Source of the DNA: Candidatus Kapaibacterium sp.
GTDB taxonomy: Bacteria; Bacteroidota; Ignavibacteria; Kapaibacteriales; NICIL-2
Length of the DNA: 64,000 bases
Assembly (NCBI GenBank): GCA_026003475.1
Contig: BPHJ01000001.1
Coordinates: 1,673,189-1,737,188, forward strand
Reading direction: 5' to 3'
This document shows positions 59,141-64,000 of this stretch, piece by piece (the first letter of the stretch is position 1; each line of letters opens with the position of its first letter). Position numbers and translations under genes: made by a program. A model generated the notes under the pieces. It saw only the letters and a list, made by a program, of their open reading frames with translations, was not told the DNA's origin and ran no database searches.

Positions 59141-59985
59141 TGCCGAGTCCGGTGGTGGTCGAAAAATGTTTGGAGCAGAACTCGTGCCTGATCAGCGCAG
59201 ACACCACCACGAACCACAGCACGATGATTGAGCCGCCGATCGCTGGTGATGGTGTAGAGCGTCTCACAGGCGCCAGCTTTGGGATCATGGGCACCGAAAA
59301 CAACGCGCTCAATTCGCGCCAGCACAATCGCACCAGCACACATCGGGCATGGCTCGAGCGTCACGTAGAGTGTTGTACCGCTGCCGAGCCATTTCGAGCC
59401 AGTCGTAGCGCACGCCTGTGCAATAGCCAGCACCTCCGCATGTGCAGTTGCCAAGCTAAGCTCTTCGGTGCGGTTGTGCGTTGCAGCAAGAATGTTCCCC
59501 TGGCGGACAATGACACAGCCGACGGGAACTTCGCCGCGTTGTGCAGCCAATTCTGCTTGTTCGAGTGCCGCAAACATGAAACGCTCGTCCTGGCTGGAGT
59601 CCAGGTACTGCCGAAGCTGCGGAAGAATACGGCGATTGGCGTCGAAGAGTGCATACCCCTCGAGCACATCGGGGGACACCCATGCATGCTCTTCCCAGAG
59701 CGACATGCTCGGCGTGCCTTCCCACTGCGTGACCAGAAAGTACCACACACGGAAGTGTCCGCCGTCGCTGTAGCGGTGGTCGGTTGCGGTCAGGAACGTA
59801 ACATGGTGGGCAGTGATGCCGAGTTCTTCCTGCACTTCGCGGCGGAGTGCGTCCACGGGCGATTCCCCCGGTTCGACTTTGCCGCCAGGAAATTCCCAAA
59901 CGCCTTGGTAGCGCGTTCCTTGCCGGCGCTTGCCGATGAGCACCCGTCCAGTGTCCATCACGATCGCCACGGCAACATCCTGCAT
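59137..59985 (-). CDS. Fused MutT-type Nudix hydrolase and TadA-type tRNA adenosine deaminase
   Basis: 282 residues in one frame. The N-terminal half (1-128) is a MutT-like Nudix protein with a complete Nudix box, G35 x5 E41 x7 R49-E50-V-x-E53-E54-x-G56. MutT enzymes sanitise 8-oxo-dGTP. The C-terminal half (from about 132) is TadA-like: DERFMFAALEQAELAAQRGEVPVG, zinc ligands His182, Cys213 and Cys216 (HAEV, PCPMCAGA) and catalytic Glu184. TadA makes inosine at the wobble position of tRNA. No stop or shift separates the halves. It lies 4 bp after the beta-CASP gene and overlaps rsmI. Confidence 0.88.
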   Translation of the reverse strand: MQDVAVAIVMDTGRVLIGKRRQGTRYQGVWEFPGGKVEPGESPVDALRREVQEELGITAHHVTFLTATDHRYSDGGHFRVWYFLVTQWEGTPSMSLWEEHAWVSPDVLEGYALFDANRRILPQLRQYLDSSQDERFMFAALEQAELAAQRGEVPVGCVIVRQGNILAATHNRTEELSLATAHAEVLAIAQACATTGSKWLGSGTTLYVTLEPCPMCAGAIVLARIERVVFGAHDPKAGACETLYTITSDRRLNHRAVVRGGVCADQARVLLQTFFDHHRTRQ

Positions 59986-59989
59986 TGCC

Positions 59990-61372
59990 TTACACCTGCA
60001 CTGTTTCACCACGCGATGGATTGGTCACCGACCGCCAGCCAAGCTCGCGCAGTCGCTCGGTAAGGGGTGCCTGGGCCGGTGGTTCTCCATGCACAAGGAA
60101 GACATGCTCAACGTGGCTCTTGTCCAGCGCGGACAAGTACTGGACAAGCTCTTCCTGGTCAGCATGCGCCGACAGCGAATGGAGCGTTTCCACCCGCGCA
60201 CGCACACGGTATTGCTCACCAAAGATGCGCACGCTCTCTGCTCCGTCGGCAAGCCGCCGCCCGAGGGTATGCTCGGCCATGAAGCCAAGCAAAAGCACGG
60301 TCGTGGTCGGGTCCTCGATAGTGTTCCGCAAGTGGTGGAGAATGCGCCCGCTTTCGCACATCCCCGACGCCGAAATAATCACCAGCGGTCCAGCTCTCCC
60401 GTTGAGCGCTTTGGATTCTTCGACGCTGCGTGTGTAGCGGAGCGACTCGAAACCGAATGGGTCTGGATCAGCAAGCATCGCGCGTCGCACCGTATCGCTA
60501 AAACACTCCGGGTGGAGCCGATACACATGCGTTGCGCTCGTCGAAAGTGGTGAATCAACTACGACCGATACATTGGGAAGTTGGCCGCTGTTGTAGAGCT
60601 GGTTGAGGTAGTACACCACACTTTGCGTCCGTCCTACGCTAAAGGCTGGAATGAGCAGCTTGCCCCGCTCGTGGGCGGCGCGCTCAACAAGACGGCGGAG
60701 GACCTCCATCGTTGTCCCGACGGGTTGATGGTGCTTGCCGCCATAGGTGGACTCGCTGATCACATACGCAGGCGATGGTGGTGTATCGGGTGGGCGAAGC
60801 AGCACTGGCGCCGGTCGCCCGACGTCGCCGGTAAACAGGAGCGTAACGGTTCGTCCGTGCTCGGTGAGCCACAGCATGATTGCCGCCGAGCCGAGAATAT
60901 GCCCCGCATCGTAGAACGCCGCTTCAATGCCGGGCAACACCAGAATGCGCCGGCGGTACGGGACCGCATGGAACAGCTCCATGGTTCTCCCAACGTCGGA
61001 AAGATCGTAGAGCGGCTCGGCAACCTCCTTCCCATGACGGCGGAGATAGTCGGCATCGCTTTCTTGAATGTGTGCGCTATCGGCGAGCATGAGTGCGCAC
61101 AGGTCGCGCGTTGCTGCCGTCGTATAGATGAGACCTCGAAAGCCACGCTTGACCAGGGTGGGCAAGTTGCCCGAATGATCAATGTGCGCGTGCGACAGAA
61201 GCACCGCATCAATCGAGCGTGGATCGAACGGGAATTCGTGATTGATGGCGTAGGCTTGGGCACGATGGCCTTGGTAGAGTCCGCAATCGAGCAAGAGCCG
61301 ATAGCCGTTACACTCGACCAGATGCATCGAGCCGGTCACTGTCTGTGCTGCGCCCAGGAAGGTAATGTTCAC
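59990..61372 (-). CDS. MBL-fold beta-CASP metallohydrolase (RNA-processing type)
   Basis: 460 residues with the metallo-beta-lactamase motif SHAHIDHSGN, later metal ligands in DAGHILGSA and LFTGDVGRP, and a beta-CASP domain with ISESTYGGKHH, IPAFSVGRTQ, SASGMCESGRILHH and the C-terminal HSLSAHADQEEL. It resembles CPSF73/Ysh1-like nucleases of bacteria, which act on RNA. The GTG at 61370-61372, with GAGGCAGGA just upstream and right after the preceding stop, is the favoured start; an ATG at 61402 overlapping the upstream gene is the alternative. Confidence 0.9.
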   Translation of the reverse strand: MNITFLGAAQTVTGSMHLVECNGYRLLLDCGLYQGHRAQAYAINHEFPFDPRSIDAVLLSHAHIDHSGNLPTLVKRGFRGLIYTTAATRDLCALMLADSAHIQESDADYLRRHGKEVAEPLYDLSDVGRTMELFHAVPYRRRILVLPGIEAAFYDAGHILGSAAIMLWLTEHGRTVTLLFTGDVGRPAPVLLRPPDTPPSPAYVISESTYGGKHHQPVGTTMEVLRRLVERAAHERGKLLIPAFSVGRTQSVVYYLNQLYNSGQLPNVSVVVDSPLSTSATHVYRLHPECFSDTVRRAMLADPDPFGFESLRYTRSVEESKALNGRAGPLVIISASGMCESGRILHHLRNTIEDPTTTVLLLGFMAEHTLGRRLADGAESVRIFGEQYRVRARVETLHSLSAHADQEELVQYLSALDKSHVEHVFLVHGEPPAQAPLTERLRELGWRSVTNPSRGETVQV

Positions 61373-61379
61373 TCCTGCC

Positions 61380-62279
61380 TCACTGCTCGATGGCTGCTTC
61401 ATAGACCGATGCGTTGCTCGGATCGAGCGCGCGGAGCATATAGAGCACGCGACGATTTCGGGTACCGCGGAAGACTTCACAGAGCTCGTTCATCTTCGCA
61501 TCAAAAAACAGTCGCAGCAGGTAACTCGGCTGCGTTAGATCGCGTTTGAACAGCACCATTTTCGCTAACACCTGTTCCAGAGCAGCACGGGCGCTATCGG
61601 GTTCGGTAGCGAAGCGATTCATGCCGTCGTAGTGGTAATCGAAAATCAACTTGCGAAAGTTCTCGAAGCGTGGATTGAGCAATTCGGTCACCAGGGAAAT
61701 GCGACTGAGCTCGCCCGGCTGCTGCACCACTTGCGTATAGCCAGGGGCATTGGTAGCAGCGCCGAGGAGGCAGAGTTCCTGCGCCCGCTGGTAGTACGGC
61801 GTTCCACCCAGGTACTCGTAGGAATCAGCGTCGAAGCCAAGCGCGATGAAGGTGTAAAAGTCTATCAGCGTCGAGAAGGGATCAAAACGCAGGGACTGAA
61901 ACGTCAGCTGCTGGTTGAGTGTGTAGGGAAACGTCCACTGCTGATCGAGCACGCGCAGTATGGGCGAGGTGCGCCCGCTGTCGAGATTGATGCTTGAGCT
62001 GTAGAGCAACCGCGCGGTGTAGCGCCGCGTTGCAAGGTTGCCACCGGTGACGTAGATCGTGAGCTCGACGGGGATTTTGGGTCCTTGCCACTGCTTCCCG
62101 CTAAAACTCTGCTGCCGAAGGTAGGTCAGAACGTCGTACTGCATTGTCGAGACATCCTGTCGCAATTCGGGCGAAAGCATCGAGACATCAACGACCACGC
62201 GCGGCTCGAGTTCTTGAGCAAGGAGCATGGAGCTACTGGCAAGGATAGCCGCGACGAGAATGCATTGTATTTTCGGCAT
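61380..62279 (-). CDS. DUF4835 (PorD-type) T9SS-associated protein
   Basis: 299-residue periplasmic protein. A signal peptide (MPKIQCILVAAILASSSMLLA) is followed by VVVDVSMLSPELRQDVSTMQYDVLTYLR, the IPVELTIYVTG strand, LTFQSLRFDPFSTLIDFYTFIALGFDADSYE and the DYHYDGMNRF segment, all typical of DUF4835. Members are reported as T9SS accessory proteins in Bacteroidota; the PorD name is from memory and should be checked. It heads the minus-strand operon through the beta-CASP, MutT-TadA, rsmI and tmk genes, and is divergent from an outer-membrane protein gene. Confidence 0.85.
   Translation of the reverse strand: MPKIQCILVAAILASSSMLLAQELEPRVVVDVSMLSPELRQDVSTMQYDVLTYLRQQSFSGKQWQGPKIPVELTIYVTGGNLATRRYTARLLYSSSINLDSGRTSPILRVLDQQWTFPYTLNQQLTFQSLRFDPFSTLIDFYTFIALGFDADSYEYLGGTPYYQRAQELCLLGAATNAPGYTQVVQQPGELSRISLVTELLNPRFENFRKLIFDYHYDGMNRFATEPDSARAALEQVLAKMVLFKRDLTQPSYLLRLFFDAKMNELCEVFRGTRNRRVLYMLRALDPSNASVYEAAIEQ
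62268..62275 (+). promoter_or_regulatory. Likely -7 box for the outer-membrane protein gene
   Basis: TATTTTCG on the plus strand, 29 bp before the ATG at 62304, has the TAnnTTCG form. It lies within the first codons of the divergent DUF4835 gene. Confidence 0.4.
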
Positions 62280-62303
62280 GGCGAAATTGTTGGTGGTGAT
62301 GCA

Positions 62304-63128
62304 ATGGACTGCACACCAAAAATACTCCGCTGCTGCGCTATTGCATGCATGGTCGTCCGGCTCGGCAGCACAGCGCTTGGGCAGACAGTTCTTACCAATC
62401 CAGCAACAATCGCTACAGCAACGGGGCGCACAGTCATCACACCCTTTGCCGATGGCACGATGCCAGCAACAATCGGCTACCGGCATCATTGGAGCATTGC
62501 AACATGGGTCACGCCATCACGGCTGGGTAGTTCGGAACTGCGCACGGTATATGGGCAAGCATGGTACCATCAGGAGACGTGGTCGGCAGCAGTGCTCATC
62601 GGTGCATTGGGGATGGATCGGTACACCGAATTGAATCTTTCCGCCCTGGGATCGATCGCGCTCAGCGACGCACTGACCATTGGCGCTACGTGTGCGTACA
62701 CATTCGCCCGTGCCCGCGGATTTGCTGCCGAGCACATTCTGGTGATCAATGCACAGATGCTCTTCGCACTCGATACCCTCACCGTTATTGGTGCAGTCGG
62801 CACTAACATCGGGCAAGCCGAGCGCAGCGGTTCATCGGCAGGTGCACTCTCGCAGTTTCGCATCGGCATCAGTCGCACCATAGCCGATGGGCTTACCCTT
62901 GATGCCGATGTTGTGCTTCCCCTTCGGCTGGCAAGTGGGCTGGCCGTTGCTCTTGGATGGGATGCCCTCGACATTCTCCGTCTGCGTGCTGCCTATAGCA
63001 CAGTTCCACAGAGTGCCGAGGTAAGCATTGCGCTTGCTGTGCCGGGCGAGCTTACCATCCTGGGAACGCTGCACTATCACCTGAGCCTGGGAGCAAGTCC
63101 CACCATCGGCATCGGCTACCAATGGTGA
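62304..63128 (+). CDS. Outer-membrane beta-barrel protein, PorV/PorQ-like in style
   Basis: 274 residues starting MDCTPKILRCCAIACMVVRLG with a signal peptide ending near ALGQ. An NPATIATATGR motif at the mature N-terminus and alternating hydrophobic strands (GSIALSDALTIGATCAYTF; LTIVGAVGTN style) end in a Trp (GYQW). The NPA start recalls PorV/PorQ-type barrels, but I do not recognise a specific family. It overlaps the next gene by 7 bp, and the DUF4835 gene diverges from it, so a secretion role is possible. Confidence 0.65.
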   Translation: MDCTPKILRCCAIACMVVRLGSTALGQTVLTNPATIATATGRTVITPFADGTMPATIGYRHHWSIATWVTPSRLGSSELRTVYGQAWYHQETWSAAVLIGALGMDRYTELNLSALGSIALSDALTIGATCAYTFARARGFAAEHILVINAQMLFALDTLTVIGAVGTNIGQAERSGSSAGALSQFRIGISRTIADGLTLDADVVLPLRLASGLAVALGWDALDILRLRAAYSTVPQSAEVSIALAVPGELTILGTLHYHLSLGASPTIGIGYQW

Positions 63129-64000
63129 GACGATGGATGCTCCTGCTGGTGCTGCTCCCCGGCGCAGGAATGGCACAAGATGCCCTGCTCGAACAGATCG
63201 CCGGCGAAACGGTTCCGACACCGGACCTGGACCGTATCGAATACTATCGCGACAACCCGATCCTGCTCGATTCAGCCAGCGTTGACCAGCTTACCGAGTT
63301 GCCCTTCATATCGCGAAGCTTGGCTCGCCGCATCCTGAGCAGGCTCCACGCACAACGATTCAGCAGCGTCGCCGAGCTCTGCGGGGCGATCGAGTGCACC
63401 GAAGAACAGCGGTATGTTCTGGAACGTTGCACCCGTCTTGCTGGTGAGCCAGCCTTGGGATTCCCGCTGAGTCTTCGCACGCGTGCGATGCTCTGGGCCA
63501 CACCACCGGTTGCTTCCACTGATGGACGCTTTCGCGGTAGCTCGGCGGAACTCTACAACCGCGTCTTTGCAACGGTGGGGCAGACGACAATCTCCGCACT
63601 AACCAACAAGGACGCTGGCGAACCGCTCGTGGCTGATTTCGCCTCGATCTCGATCGGATCACGGCTTGGCTCAACACGTCTTGTCATCGGCGACTACTAC
63701 GCTGAGCTGGGGATGGGACTGGTGCTCTGGCGTCCATTCGGTGCGCGCAAAGGTACCGACGTTATCACGCCGTGCACCGAGACCGGACGTGGCCTCGTCC
63801 AGTATCGCTCGGCGCTGGAATATCGGTTCTTTCGCGGCATTGCTGTCGAGCAGCCCTTTGCGATCGGCGACTCCACAGAAGTCCTCCTCCGCGGCGGCAT
63901 CTCTGCTTTGCCGCGAAGCGCAACGCTTGACACAGCAAGTGGCACGCTTTCCTCCCTTGCAACCGATGGATACCATCGCACCACGTCGGAATTAGCACGG
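63122..64000 (+). CDS. Helix-hairpin-helix protein with predicted barrel-like region (cut by window edge)
   Basis: At least 293 codons are open to the window end. A signal peptide (MVRRWMLLLVLLPGAGMAQ) is followed by helix-hairpin-helix-like motifs (NPILLDSASVDQLTELPFISR and SLARRILSRL), similar in position to ComEA-type DNA-binding regions. A beta-rich section comes next (IGSRLGSTRLVIGDYYAELGMGL). Proteins combining these in Bacteroidota are of unknown function. The start overlaps the upstream gene by 7 bp; an internal ATG at 63137 is also possible. No stop was found up to base 64000. Confidence 0.7.
   Translation, partial: MVRRWMLLLVLLPGAGMAQDALLEQIAGETVPTPDLDRIEYYRDNPILLDSASVDQLTELPFISRSLARRILSRLHAQRFSSVAELCGAIECTEEQRYVLERCTRLAGEPALGFPLSLRTRAMLWATPPVASTDGRFRGSSAELYNRVFATVGQTTISALTNKDAGEPLVADFASISIGSRLGSTRLVIGDYYAELGMGLVLWRPFGARKGTDVITPCTETGRGLVQYRSALEYRFFRGIAVEQPFAIGDSTEVLLRGGISALPRSATLDTASGTLSSLATDGYHRTTSELAR

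Overview
The window looks like a chromosomal segment from a Bacteroidota/Chlorobi-type bacterium, most likely from the Ignavibacteria or Candidatus Kapabacteria side. This placement is an inference. It rests on a type IX secretion (T9SS) SprA translocon gene, a giant surface protein with a T9SS C-terminal sorting domain, a DUF4835 (PorD-type) protein, an Omp85-family protein, a TonB-dependent receptor with a carboxypeptidase-like N-terminal domain, menaquinone biosynthesis (MenA), and repeated TAnnTTTG promoter boxes. I saw no phage, insertion sequence, CRISPR array or rRNA operon.

Layout. 1-8126 (minus) is the transcription/translation block: tRNA-Tyr, tRNA-Gly(TCC), tRNA-Gly(CCC), tRNA-Thr, tRNA-Trp, secE, nusG, rplK, rplA, rplJ, rplL, rpoB, rpoC. 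No tuf gene lies between tRNA-Thr and tRNA-Trp. carA follows at 8193-9356. Next come a helical lipoprotein, tRNA-Val and an FmdB-like zinc ribbon. 11047-13696 (minus) is a compact four-gene operon: a one-heme cytochrome/beta-barrel fusion, a small membrane protein, a YceI protein and a Tat-exported Rieske lipoprotein. 13830-25026 is an 11.2-kb surface protein gene with two beta-helix modules, 20 Ig-like repeats and a T9SS sorting domain, interrupted by one frameshift.

25254-36510 holds ftsH, an Omp85 protein, menA with a glycosyltransferase, trxA, a TonB-type receptor, an M24 peptidase and a fatty-acid-hydroxylase-family protein. 36652-39041 is an ftsL-ftsI pair with PASTA domains. 39123-41283 is a redox-flavoured run (P460 cytochrome lipoprotein, Crp/Fnr regulator, CxxC thioredoxin-like protein, secreted Cys/His-rich protein). 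It is followed by gmk (three apparent indels) and yicC. 42940-46000 holds an EamA transporter, an ABC ATPase and hrcA. 46082-55798 has a membrane-anchored GH2-like protein facing away from the 6.9-kb sprA.

55795-62279 (minus) is a tightly packed run: DUF4835/PorD protein, beta-CASP hydrolase, MutT-TadA fusion, rsmI, tmk, proline dehydrogenase and an rfbB-like dehydratase, several joined by 4-bp overlaps. 62304-64000 (plus) holds an outer-membrane protein and a helix-hairpin-helix protein cut by the window edge.

The best candidates for new biology are the cytochrome-barrel/YceI/Rieske operon, the P460-Crp-thioredoxin run, the in-frame MutT-TadA fusion, and the GH2-like membrane protein that has lost its catalytic acid. 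The two frameshifted genes (surface protein and gmk) should first be checked as possible sequence errors.
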